Assembly: GCA_041917975.1 (NCBI GenBank)
Contig: JAYRWN010000178.1
Coordinates: forward strand, 1 to 53,459
Origin: JAYRWN01 sp041917975
GTDB taxonomy: Bacteria > Bacteroidota > Bacteroidia > Chitinophagales > Saprospiraceae
Direction of reading: 5' to 3'
DNA: 53,459 nt
How positions within the stretch are numbered: position 1 is the stretch's first letter; the number at the start of each line of letters is the position of its first letter. This document shows positions 43,679 to 52,346 of this stretch, in pieces. Below the pieces are notes generated by a model. It saw only the letters and a list, made by a program, of their open reading frames with translations, was not told where the DNA came from and did not search any database. The translations under genes were made by a program, and so were the position numbers.

Positions 43679-46600
43679 ATGCCTATAACTGAAAAACTAA
43701 ATAAGCTGCTAAAAGATCGTATCTTGTTAATGGATGGCGCCATGGGCACCATGATCCAACGCCATCAACTTAGTGAGGACGAGTTTCGCGGAAATATTTT
43801 TAAAGATTGGGTGCTGGATTTAAAAGGCAATAACGATATTTTGAGTTTAACACGTCCTGACCTAATTCAAAGGATTCATCGGGATTATTTAGAGGCCGGA
43901 GCGGACATAATTGAGACCAATACTTTTAATGCTAACGCTTTTTCACAAGCAGATTATCGTACGGAAGATTGGGTTTATGAATTAAATAAACAATCAGCTC
44001 TTATTGCAAAAAATATTTGTTTTGAATACACGGCGAGTTTCCCTTCAAAACCGAGGTTTGTGGCTGGTGCGATCGGGCCAACTAATCGTACGACATCATT
44101 GTCTCCAGATGTTAATCGCCCAGAATATCGTTCGGTTTCGTTTGATGAAATGGTCACAGCTTATACAGAACAGATTACAGGTTTGATTGATGGTGGTGTT
44201 GATATCCTCCTCATTGAAACTATCTTCGACACGCTGAATTGTAAAGCCGCGATATTTGCCATCGAGACCATTTTCGAACAACGTGGTATACGTTTGCCGG
44301 TAATGATTTCGGTGACTATTACCGATGCAAGTGGTCGCACACTCTCAGGACAGACCGTAGAGGCTTTCTGGGTATCGGTTCAACATGCCCGGCCTTTTAG
44401 CATTGGTTTAAATTGTGCGTTGGGCCCCAAAGAAATGCGTCCTCATTTACAAGTGCTTTCGGCCATAGCCCCAGCCTACATCAGTGCTTACCCAAATGCC
44501 GGCCTGCCCAATGAATTAGGTGAGTACGATCAGGCACCAGCTGAAACGCAAGAATGGATGCGCACCTATATCCACGAAGGTCTGGTAAATATTATCGGGG
44601 GTTGTTGCGGAACCACGCCCGACCATATCGCCTTAATGGGTAAACTTCTTAGTACAGCTAAACCACGGGGGATACCTCAAGTCCCTCGTTTTACTCAACT
44701 CAGTGGCCTGGAGCCACTAATATTTCGTGAGGGTTTGAATTTTGTAAATATTGGAGAGCGTACCAATGTAACCGGTTCGCGCCAATTTGCCCGACTTATA
44801 AAAACAGGAAACTATGCTGAAGCGACTAAAGTAGCTTTACAGCAAGTGGAGGCGGGCGCTCAGATTATTGATGTCAACATGGACGAAGGGCTTCTTGAAA
44901 GTAAAGAAGCTATGATTCATTTTTTAAATTTGATTGGGTCGGAACCTGCCATTGCTCGGGTTCCGGTAATGATCGATTCCTCGAAATTTGAAGTTATCGA
45001 AGCGGGACTTAAATGCCTGCAGGGAAAGGGGATCGTTAATTCTATCTCTTTAAAAGAAGGTGAAGCATCCTTTTTACATCAGGCCCGGTTAGTCAACCGT
45101 TATGGTGCGGCGATGGTAGTTATGGCTTTTGATGAACTGGGTCAGGCAGATACCGTAGCCAGAAAAGTCGATATTTGTTCACGGGCCTACCGTTTATTGA
45201 CTTTAAAAGCACATATTCCTGCCGAAGACATTATTTTTGATCCCAACATATTTGCCATCGGTACCGGAATTCCGGAACACAACCAGTATGCGATAAATTT
45301 TATCACCGCCATTAAACAAATCAAATTACACTGCCCTGGAGTTAAAATAAGCGGTGGGATAAGTAATATTTCGTTTGCCTTTCGAGGTAATGATCATATT
45401 AGAGAAGCTATGCATGCTGCCTTTTTATATCATGCCATTCGTGCTGGTATGGACATGGGGATAGTTAATGCAGGCATGATCGAAGTGTATGAAGAAATTG
45501 ACCCACAATTGCTGATTTTGGTAGAAGATGTGATTTTTGACCGTCATCCCAATGCGACAGAAAAATTATTAGAGTATGCCGGCACCCATCAGTCGGCTGG
45601 AAAATCTCTGGAGCAAAAAACAGCAGATTGGCGGCATACCGCATTACAAGAACGGATCACGCACGCCTTGATAAAAGGTATAGATGATTTCGTAGAAGAA
45701 GATATGGCCGAAGCGCTGCCGTTATACGATTCTCCGCTATTCATTATTGAGTACCTTTTAATGGAGGGTATGAATGCAGTGGGTGATTTATTTGGAGCAG
45801 GAAAAATGTTCTTGCCCCAAGTGGTAAAAAGCGCCAGAGTCATGAAAAAAGCGGTGGCTTATCTAACTCCATATATTGAGGCACAAAAATCAGCTTCAGA
45901 GCGTAGTTATAAAGGAAAAATTTTGTTGGCTACGGTGAAAGGAGATGTCCATGATATTGGAAAAAACATTGTAGGTGTAGTGCTGGGCTGCAACAATTAT
46001 CAGATTATTGATTTGGGGGTCATGGTTCGGGCTGAAATCATTCTGAACAAGGCCCGGGAAGAGCAGGTGGATGTCATCGGCTTAAGCGGGTTAATTACTC
46101 CGTCGCTGGACGAGATGGTTCATGTGGCGAAAGAAATGGAATGGCAAAAATTTGGGACCCCTTTAATCATTGGTGGTGCCACCACTTCCAAATTGCACAC
46201 GGCCCTTAAAGTAGAACCTCACTATTCGGGCCCGGTGGTTCATGTGATCGACGCCTCTAAAAGTGTAGCCGTGGTGAGTGCCTTATTAAATAGTGATTCT
46301 GCGGTAAAAGACCAATTTTTGACTTCCGTGCGTACAGAATATGCGCAAATCCGTGAAAGACGCAAAAATCAAGATGTACGAAAGGACTATGTCCCCATCC
46401 AGGATGCTCGTTCCAATAAATTAGTTTTAGACTGGAATGCCTATACCCCCCCGGCTCCTCATTTACTTGGGGTATTTGAAGAGAACCCGCCATTAGATGA
46501 TTTATTGCCCTATATTGATTGGACTCCCTTTTTTAGTAGTTGGGAAATGGCCGGACGATATCCGGACATTTTGCAAGACCCTGTAGTTGGCGTAGAAGCT

Positions 46601-47350
46601 CAAAAACTGTTTGACGAAGCCCAAGTTTTATTGAATAAAATTGTCACCGGAAAATTACTCACCCCAAAAGGGGTCTGGGGCCTGTTTGAGGCGAATAGTA
46701 ATGAGCAAGATGAAGTGGAACTTAAAATAAATGATGACGTACTATCTACCTTTTATTTTTTGCGTCAACAAAGACAAAAAACGGCCGGTCAGCCGAATTT
46801 TTGCCTGAGTGATTTTATCGCTCCGCTTCGTTCCGGGGTGAAAGATTATTTAGGGGTTTTTGTAGTCACCGCTGGTATTGGCTTGGAAAACTTAGTACAA
46901 CATTATGAGTCTCAACATGACGATTATCACGCCATTATGTCTAAAGCGTTAGCGGACCGGTTGGCTGAAGCATTTGCCGAATATATGCATGAGAAAATAA
47001 GAACAACCTATTGGGGATATGAACATTCTGTATGGACCAATGATGAATTAATCAAAGAAAGTTACCAGGGTATTCGACCTGCGCCAGGATATCCGTCTTG
47101 TCCAGATCATACCGAAAAAATTACTATTTTTGCCTTATTAGATGCGACCTCAAAAATCGGTGTTCATTTAACTGAATCTCTGGCAATGTACCCCACCGCT
47201 GCCATTTGCGGATGGTATTTCTCTCACCCCCAGGCAAAATACTTTGGTGTCGGTCAAATTGGCCAGGATCAGGTTTCTGATTACGCCCGGAGAAAAAATT
47301 ATACTATCCAGGACATGGAACGCTGGTTAACGCCATGGTTAAACTATTAA
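43679..47350 (+). CDS. metH: cobalamin-dependent methionine synthase
   Basis: Transfers a methyl group from 5-methyltetrahydrofolate to homocysteine. The 1223-aa protein is full length: homocysteine domain (1-330) with zinc ligands in GLNCALGP and GGCCGTTPDH; pterin domain (350-620) with NIGERTNVTGSRQFARLI; cobalamin cap and Rossmann domains with GDLFGAGKMFLPQVVKSARV and DVHDIGKN (lower B12 ligand His758); and the AdoMet reactivation domain (about 900-1223) with RPAPGYPSCPDHTEK. No room exists upstream for a riboswitch (9 nt after the Wzi-like gene). The cell needs cobalamin by synthesis or uptake. Confidence 0.98.
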   Translation: MPITEKLNKLLKDRILLMDGAMGTMIQRHQLSEDEFRGNIFKDWVLDLKGNNDILSLTRPDLIQRIHRDYLEAGADIIETNTFNANAFSQADYRTEDWVYELNKQSALIAKNICFEYTASFPSKPRFVAGAIGPTNRTTSLSPDVNRPEYRSVSFDEMVTAYTEQITGLIDGGVDILLIETIFDTLNCKAAIFAIETIFEQRGIRLPVMISVTITDASGRTLSGQTVEAFWVSVQHARPFSIGLNCALGPKEMRPHLQVLSAIAPAYISAYPNAGLPNELGEYDQAPAETQEWMRTYIHEGLVNIIGGCCGTTPDHIALMGKLLSTAKPRGIPQVPRFTQLSGLEPLIFREGLNFVNIGERTNVTGSRQFARLIKTGNYAEATKVALQQVEAGAQIIDVNMDEGLLESKEAMIHFLNLIGSEPAIARVPVMIDSSKFEVIEAGLKCLQGKGIVNSISLKEGEASFLHQARLVNRYGAAMVVMAFDELGQADTVARKVDICSRAYRLLTLKAHIPAEDIIFDPNIFAIGTGIPEHNQYAINFITAIKQIKLHCPGVKISGGISNISFAFRGNDHIREAMHAAFLYHAIRAGMDMGIVNAGMIEVYEEIDPQLLILVEDVIFDRHPNATEKLLEYAGTHQSAGKSLEQKTADWRHTALQERITHALIKGIDDFVEEDMAEALPLYDSPLFIIEYLLMEGMNAVGDLFGAGKMFLPQVVKSARVMKKAVAYLTPYIEAQKSASERSYKGKILLATVKGDVHDIGKNIVGVVLGCNNYQIIDLGVMVRAEIILNKAREEQVDVIGLSGLITPSLDEMVHVAKEMEWQKFGTPLIIGGATTSKLHTALKVEPHYSGPVVHVIDASKSVAVVSALLNSDSAVKDQFLTSVRTEYAQIRERRKNQDVRKDYVPIQDARSNKLVLDWNAYTPPAPHLLGVFEENPPLDDLLPYIDWTPFFSSWEMAGRYPDILQDPVVGVEAQKLFDEAQVLLNKIVTGKLLTPKGVWGLFEANSNEQDEVELKINDDVLSTFYFLRQQRQKTAGQPNFCLSDFIAPLRSGVKDYLGVFVVTAGIGLENLVQHYESQHDDYHAIMSKALADRLAEAFAEYMHEKIRTTYWGYEHSVWTNDELIKESYQGIRPAPGYPSCPDHTEKITIFALLDATSKIGVHLTESLAMYPTAAICGWYFSHPQAKYFGVGQIGQDQVSDYARRKNYTIQDMERWLTPWLNY

Positions 47351-47357
47351 TAGTGTT

Positions 47358-50042
47358 ATGCAGAACATAATTATGCTGAGAGTTTTTTTGTTGGTGACCT
47401 TTTTTACGGTCATCGCTCAACTTGGATTAGGTCAAAATATCCCACCGTCCGTCCAAGCACAAATGAACCAGGAATTAGCTAAACGAGGTCTCTCGGAAGC
47501 CGAAGTTACTGCTCGTCTGATTCAAAAAGGTGTTGATATCAATAATATTTCTCCCAACAATATATTACAGTTTCAGTCCACCCTCGAACAAGTAATTAAC
47601 GAGCTGGAACAGGAAAAACGCAGAAGTTCATCCGTGAATGGCGACACACTTATTTCAAAAATTGACTCCTTACTCACTAAACAACCAACAGAATTAAAAG
47701 TATTTACTCCTGTAAAAGATACCCATATTGACAGCCTTCAACTATTTGGTCAACATATATTTAAAGACGCACATGCCTTTACCTCTAGCGCTGAAACCCG
47801 CGCACCGGATACTTACATACTTGGAACCGGTGATCAAATAGCTGTCAATATTTGGGGCGCATCCCAGTTTAATGAAAAATTGACCGTTACTGAAGATGGC
47901 TATGTCAGCCCATTTCGGCTTCCGCGGTTGTACCTACGGGGAGTAACCTTGAGTAAAGCACGGGAGATTCTAAGACAACGTTATCAATCTGGTTTTATCT
48001 TCAACGCCAACGAAATCGATATTTTTTTGTCTTCTTCCCGCACGATAACGGTGAATGTAGTCGGCGAGGTAGAAAAATATGGCAGTTATACTCTCCCTGC
48101 CATCAATACGGCATTTAATGCTTTATTAGCCGGTGGAGGACCAACCGCTATTGGGAGTGTCCGGCTAATAAAAGTGATCCGCAGTGGTCAAAAAGAAAAA
48201 ACTCTGGATGTCTATGCTTTTTTATTTAATCCGGTCCTGAAAGAAGATTATTTTTTGCAGGATAATGATTTTATTTATGTCCCGGTCGCCCAAAAAGTGA
48301 TTGCTGTGGCAGGAGCTATCAAACGACCATATCGCTATGAATTACTTCCTCAGGAGAACTTGCTAAAATTAATCGAATATGCCGGAGGGGTTACGGAGGA
48401 TGCCTTTACCAAAAACATTCAAATCAAACGTTTTATTGATGATCGCGAAGTGATCATTAACGTGGATCTGGTATCCTTGATGACTTCCAAAAATGATTTT
48501 GAATTACGTTCGGGGGATTTTATCACTATTCCCAGTATTATCACTAAAGCAGAGAATGTGGTACACATAGAAGGTGCGGTCAGCCAGCCCGGACAATATG
48601 CTTTCACCCAAGGCATGCGTATTTCTGATTTGTTATCTAAAGGAATTATTAGTCGAGAAGCTCGCACGGACCTAGGTTTTTTATTGCGTACTAACACGGA
48701 TAAGACGGTCAAATACTATTCAGTCAATTTTGATAACATTCTGGCCAATCCGAGTCAGGATATCAACTTATCTCTTTTTCCTGATGACCATATCCTGGTT
48801 TTATCTCAGGCCAACTTTACCGATAAATCCATGGTGACGATTGACGGTTCGGTAAGATTGCCTCAAAGTTATTTTTATAACGAGGGATTGCGTGTTTACG
48901 ATTTGATTTCTCTATCCGGAGGGTTAAGTAGTAACGCCAGTCCATTGGCCTTTATATATCGACGTGATCCGGCTAAGCCTTCCAAACAGGAATATCAGCG
49001 TATAAATTTGCAAGCAATCTTGCAGGACACCTCGCATGCGGATAACCTCAGATTAGCGCCCTATGATAGTGTATATGTTTTTTCCACCGAATATTTCTCC
49101 GATTTCGCGGAAGTAAAAATCCTCGGATCAGTACGCAATCCCGGATCGTATCCTTATGATCAATCCCTTACTTTGAAAGATGTCATCCTCCAGGCCGGAG
49201 GAATAAAAATGGAAGGCGCTTATAACCGGGTTGACTTATCCCGTTTACAAGTTGATAAAACCCAGCCAACCAAAACAGTGATTGTTAGCCTTACCCTCGA
49301 TGAAAATTACAACACCATTGAAGGGGGTACTAACCCCTTTCCCTTACAGCCTTTTGATCAGGTCTATGTGCGTTCCGTCCCTGATTTTAAACTCCAGGAA
49401 ACGATAAAAATTAATGGAGAGGTCCTTTACCCTGGTGATTATGCCTTAATCAGTCCAAACGAACGCATTTCCAGCCTCATCCAACGGGCAGGTGGTCTAA
49501 CTCAAGGTGCTTTTCCACGCGGAGCTACGGTGTATCGTCAATTTAACAATATTGGCTTTGTCGTCATTCGTCTGGATAATGCTTTATCGGAAAACAATTC
49601 CAGGGATAACATTGTCTTAAAACCAGGTGATATCATCGAAATACCAAAAATAAACGAAATTGTTTCCATCCAGGGTGCCGTCAATTTTAATGAAGCCTAT
49701 GCGGATAAAATTCTTAACACCGGTAAAATTAGTCTGGCTTATCAGGGGAGAAAAAGTGCCAAATGGTATGTAGATAATTTTGCTGCCGGAGTAGCCAAAA
49801 AAGGATTACGTAGAAAAATAACTGTCGAACTGGTGAACGGTCAGGTCAAAAAAACAAAAAATTACGGCTTGGTCAAAGCCTATCCTGCAGTGGAACCTGG
49901 TTCTACCATCAATGTAGCCTATAAACCACCCAAACCAGAGAAAAAAGATCATGAACCCGTCGACTGGCAAAAAGTGGTGGCCAACAGTTTATCCGGCTTG
50001 ACTGGAATCCTCACCTTATATTTACTCATCCAACGCTTATAA
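47358..50042 (+). CDS. polysaccharide export protein with multiple SLBB domains (Wza-like)
   Basis: An 894-aa envelope protein. A signal peptide (ends LGLGQ; Met6 is an alternative start) is followed by a helical region (25-110), then the Poly_export domain with YILGTGDQIAVNIWG and VTEDGYVSPFRLPRLYLRG. A series of about six SLBB beta-grasp repeats follows, each with a V-x-G-x-V/h-x-P-G/Y core (e.g. VHIEGAVSQPGQYAF, VKILGSVRNPGSYPY, IKINGEVLYPGDYAL). A C-terminal hydrophobic helix (LTGILTLYLLIQRL) suggests an anchor or pore. Wza itself is about 380 aa; long multi-SLBB forms are common in Bacteroidota. It is 7 nt after metH and 4 nt before the Wzz-like gene. Confidence 0.92.
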   Translation: MQNIIMLRVFLLVTFFTVIAQLGLGQNIPPSVQAQMNQELAKRGLSEAEVTARLIQKGVDINNISPNNILQFQSTLEQVINELEQEKRRSSSVNGDTLISKIDSLLTKQPTELKVFTPVKDTHIDSLQLFGQHIFKDAHAFTSSAETRAPDTYILGTGDQIAVNIWGASQFNEKLTVTEDGYVSPFRLPRLYLRGVTLSKAREILRQRYQSGFIFNANEIDIFLSSSRTITVNVVGEVEKYGSYTLPAINTAFNALLAGGGPTAIGSVRLIKVIRSGQKEKTLDVYAFLFNPVLKEDYFLQDNDFIYVPVAQKVIAVAGAIKRPYRYELLPQENLLKLIEYAGGVTEDAFTKNIQIKRFIDDREVIINVDLVSLMTSKNDFELRSGDFITIPSIITKAENVVHIEGAVSQPGQYAFTQGMRISDLLSKGIISREARTDLGFLLRTNTDKTVKYYSVNFDNILANPSQDINLSLFPDDHILVLSQANFTDKSMVTIDGSVRLPQSYFYNEGLRVYDLISLSGGLSSNASPLAFIYRRDPAKPSKQEYQRINLQAILQDTSHADNLRLAPYDSVYVFSTEYFSDFAEVKILGSVRNPGSYPYDQSLTLKDVILQAGGIKMEGAYNRVDLSRLQVDKTQPTKTVIVSLTLDENYNTIEGGTNPFPLQPFDQVYVRSVPDFKLQETIKINGEVLYPGDYALISPNERISSLIQRAGGLTQGAFPRGATVYRQFNNIGFVVIRLDNALSENNSRDNIVLKPGDIIEIPKINEIVSIQGAVNFNEAYADKILNTGKISLAYQGRKSAKWYVDNFAAGVAKKGLRRKITVELVNGQVKKTKNYGLVKAYPAVEPGSTINVAYKPPKPEKKDHEPVDWQKVVANSLSGLTGILTLYLLIQRL

Positions 50043-50046
50043 TATT

Positions 50047-51141
50047 ATGGATAACCAATCTACACCCTCTCCATATTATAGCGACGATGAAATAACCCTT
50101 AAGGAGCTCATTCTAAAAATAAAAGAATACTGGTTGGTCCTTTGGGGTATAAAATGGTGGGTGGTCGCCATCGGTGTGCTTATGGCCAGTTTTTTTCTAA
50201 TCAAAGCAGTCTTGAAAAAAGAAACTTACCCGGCAACGTTAAGTTTTCTCATCAACGATGCCGAAGGTAATCGGATGGGCGGTTTATCCAGTATGTTAGG
50301 CCAATTTGGACTGGGTGGCTCTTTTCAATCCGGTAGGTATAACCTGGATCGGGTGGTAGAACTCACGCGCTCACAGCGCATTATCTCCAGAAGCCTCTTT
50401 GATTCGATAGAAATAGATGGTAGGCAGGACCTGGTCGCTAACCAACTGATCCGTATTTACGATTTTCACCGCGGATGGAAAGATCACGATGATCCACGTT
50501 TAAGAGATTTTTTATTTACCGGCGACCACATAGATAATTTTGATCCCACCACAACAACCGCTACCCGGCAATTGGTGGGATTAATTTCAGGCGACGAAAA
50601 AGGCAAAAATTCTTTATTAAGAATTAATTACGGGGAGGAATCAGGCATCTTTAAACTTACGATTAATGCCGAACACCCCGCATTATCCATCGCTTTGGCT
50701 AAAGGCATTTATGCCGCCTTAAGTGACTATTATATTTCCCGGGCCATTGAACCCCAGCAATTGACGGTGACTACCTTGGAGCATAAATTAGACTCGGTCA
50801 AGTTAGACCTGGATCGCGCAGAGGTTTCCTTAGCTGCCTTCGAAAACCGCAATCAGTTTCTAATCTCCGAACTGGATCGGTATAAACGAGAGGGATTACA
50901 ACGTCAGGTTAGTATCCTGAATATTCTCTACGGCGAAGTGTTGAAAAATTTGGAAACCGCCCGCTTTGCCCTCCAAACCAACACGCCGGTATTTCAAGCC
51001 ATTGATAGTCCTGCCTTACCTATAAAAGCAGAACGACCCTCTAAACGCAAAGCCGTTATGATCGGTGGCATTTTAGGGGCTTTATTGGCCGTATCGTTTT
51101 TTTTAGGCCGGAAAATCTATCTGGACGCAATGAGTAGTTAG
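50047..51141 (+). CDS. Wzz/GumC-type chain-length protein without kinase domain
   Basis: A 364-aa inner-membrane protein with two transmembrane helices (about 34-54 and 336-354) enclosing a periplasmic helical domain (coiled coil LEHKLDSVKLDLDRAEVSLA). The Wzz signature after TM1 (YPATLSFLINDAEG) and the Pro/Lys-rich stretch before TM2 (LPIKAERPSKRKAVMIGGIL) are clear. No C-terminal BY-kinase domain is present. It sets polymer length and links to the export protein just upstream. It ends the tightly packed run; 74 nt follow before the next gene. Confidence 0.88.
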   Translation: MDNQSTPSPYYSDDEITLKELILKIKEYWLVLWGIKWWVVAIGVLMASFFLIKAVLKKETYPATLSFLINDAEGNRMGGLSSMLGQFGLGGSFQSGRYNLDRVVELTRSQRIISRSLFDSIEIDGRQDLVANQLIRIYDFHRGWKDHDDPRLRDFLFTGDHIDNFDPTTTTATRQLVGLISGDEKGKNSLLRINYGEESGIFKLTINAEHPALSIALAKGIYAALSDYYISRAIEPQQLTVTTLEHKLDSVKLDLDRAEVSLAAFENRNQFLISELDRYKREGLQRQVSILNILYGEVLKNLETARFALQTNTPVFQAIDSPALPIKAERPSKRKAVMIGGILGALLAVSFFLGRKIYLDAMSS

Positions 51142-51187
51142 ACCTCATCACCGTTTTTATTTCTGAAATTTTCTCAACATATTAACT

Positions 51188-51214
51188 ATATTGAGTAATT
51201 TTACTACTCAATAT
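51188..51214. repeat. 10-bp perfect inverted repeat directly before the wHTH gene
   Basis: ATATTGAGTA (51188-51197), spacer ATTTTAC, TACTCAATAT (51205-51214). It ends one base before the ATG at 51216, so it covers the ribosome-binding region and could be an operator or an RNA hairpin. Its TGAGT/ACTCA core recurs in the leader of the dehydrogenase gene at 52301-52319. Confidence 0.75.
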
Positions 51215-51215
51215 T

Positions 51216-51746
51216 ATGTTAGAAACCTTAATCTCATCGAAGACGAGGATAAAACTTTTACTTAAGTTTTTTCTCAACCGGCAAACCATCGCCTACCTGC
51301 GCGGGCTGGAAGCCGAATTCGGTGAGTCCAGCAACTCCATACGCCTTGAACTAAATCGGTTTGAAAAAGCAGGGCTTTTGCATTCATTTAATGAGGGCAA
51401 CAAAAAATTTTTTCAGGCCAATCATAGTCACCCGTTATATTACGACATTAATCGTCTGCTTATCACTTATACCGGATTGGATCAGGTAATAGAAAACATC
51501 AGCACCCGTTTAGGAAATGTGGAAAAAGTATACCTTGCCGGAAGTTTCTCCAAAGGCCTGGACAGTCCCATCATCGATTTAATTATTCTGGGTAAAGTGG
51601 ATCGCAGCTACCTGGTCAATTTGATAGACAAGATTGAAAAACTGATCCCTAAAAAGATTCGCTACATCATCTATGATTGTGAAAACGACGTACTGTGGTC
51701 GGTCTTTGATCCTAAACCGCTTTTGATATGGAGCAGACCAGACTAA
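51216..51746 (+). CDS. winged-helix protein fused to a degenerate nucleotidyltransferase fold
   Basis: A 176-aa protein. Residues 1-75 form an ArsR/MarR-like winged helix (TRIKLLLKFFL, SSNSIRLELNRFEKAGLL, and a wing FNEGNKKFFQ). Residues 100-170 look like a minimal nucleotidyltransferase domain: VYLAGSFSKGLDSPIIDLII. The usual SDxD pair reads PIID, keeping Asp121 but replacing the first Asp by Ile119, so catalysis is unlikely. It probably regulates the exopolysaccharide locus. The UpxY-like gene starts inside its 3' end (19-nt overlap). Confidence 0.8.
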   Translation: MLETLISSKTRIKLLLKFFLNRQTIAYLRGLEAEFGESSNSIRLELNRFEKAGLLHSFNEGNKKFFQANHSHPLYYDINRLLITYTGLDQVIENISTRLGNVEKVYLAGSFSKGLDSPIIDLIILGKVDRSYLVNLIDKIEKLIPKKIRYIIYDCENDVLWSVFDPKPLLIWSRPD

Positions 51747-52264
51747 TCGAACCTCAATGGTATGCGGTTTATACCCGTTCAAAATGTGAAAAAGCGGTAA
51801 GTGCTTCTTTCCAGGGAAAAAGTATCACCCATTATTTGCCTTTACTGCACACCACCAAACGGTACACCAGAAAAATTAAACATTACCAAAAACCCCTCAT
51901 TACCTGCTATGTGTTTACTTATATAACCCCTGATCAACATTTAAAAGTTTTAGACACGCCACATGTCCTGGGGTTTATAAAAAATAACGGCCGCTTATCA
52001 GCGATACCGGAACAAGAAATTCTGTTGCTAAAACAAATAGTCGGCGAGTATGCTGATGTTTCTGTCTGGCATAATGACCACGTTGTAATAGGAGAAGAGG
52101 TGGAGCTTATCCGCGGCAACTTGTGCGGTTTACGTGGAAAAATTGTACAGATAAAAGGGAAAAAACTTTTCACGGTACGCCTTGAAAATATTGGTATTTC
52201 TTTGTCATTAGATATAGAAATACAAAATTTAAGACGACTTAAGGGTTTGGCAGCCAAAGCTTGA
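51728..52264 (+). CDS. NusG-paralogue transcription antiterminator (UpxY-like)
   Basis: A 178-aa specialised NusG homologue. The NGN domain (about 8-110) starts PQWYAVYTRSKCEKAVSASF and includes THYLPLLHTTKRYTRK and CYVFTYITPDQHLKVLDTPH. A C-terminal KOW domain (about 120-170) has VELIRGNLCGLRGKIVQIKG. In Bacteroides, UpxY proteins prevent early termination in capsule operons by acting at their own 5' leaders; position before ugd fits that role, which is inferred. It overlaps the wHTH gene by 19 nt. Confidence 0.9.
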   Translation: MEQTRLIEPQWYAVYTRSKCEKAVSASFQGKSITHYLPLLHTTKRYTRKIKHYQKPLITCYVFTYITPDQHLKVLDTPHVLGFIKNNGRLSAIPEQEILLLKQIVGEYADVSVWHNDHVVIGEEVELIRGNLCGLRGKIVQIKGKKLFTVRLENIGISLSLDIEIQNLRRLKGLAAKA

Positions 52265-52300
52265 TCTGGCGGTCATTTTTACATAAATTATTGATTATAA

Positions 52301-52319
52301 ATGAGTTAATGCGACTCAT
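52301..52319. repeat. inverted repeat in the leader of the dehydrogenase gene
   Basis: ATGAGT (52301-52306), spacer TAATGCG, ACTCAT (52314-52319). In RNA a further U-G pair closes the stem to 7 bp around a 5-nt loop AAUGC. It lies 27 nt before the dehydrogenase ATG, just after the NusG-paralogue gene. Its core matches that of 51188-51214. Confidence 0.6.
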
Positions 52320-52346
52320 AAAGGGCGAAGCCTGTTCAGATTAATT

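Noticed and set aside
52268..52273. GGCGGT resembling the start of the enterobacterial ops element (GGCGGTAGCGT) upstream of ugd
   Set aside because: Only six bases match and the rest (CATTTT) does not; ops belongs to RfaH systems, and UpxY-type factors are not known to use it. The nearby inverted repeat is a better candidate.
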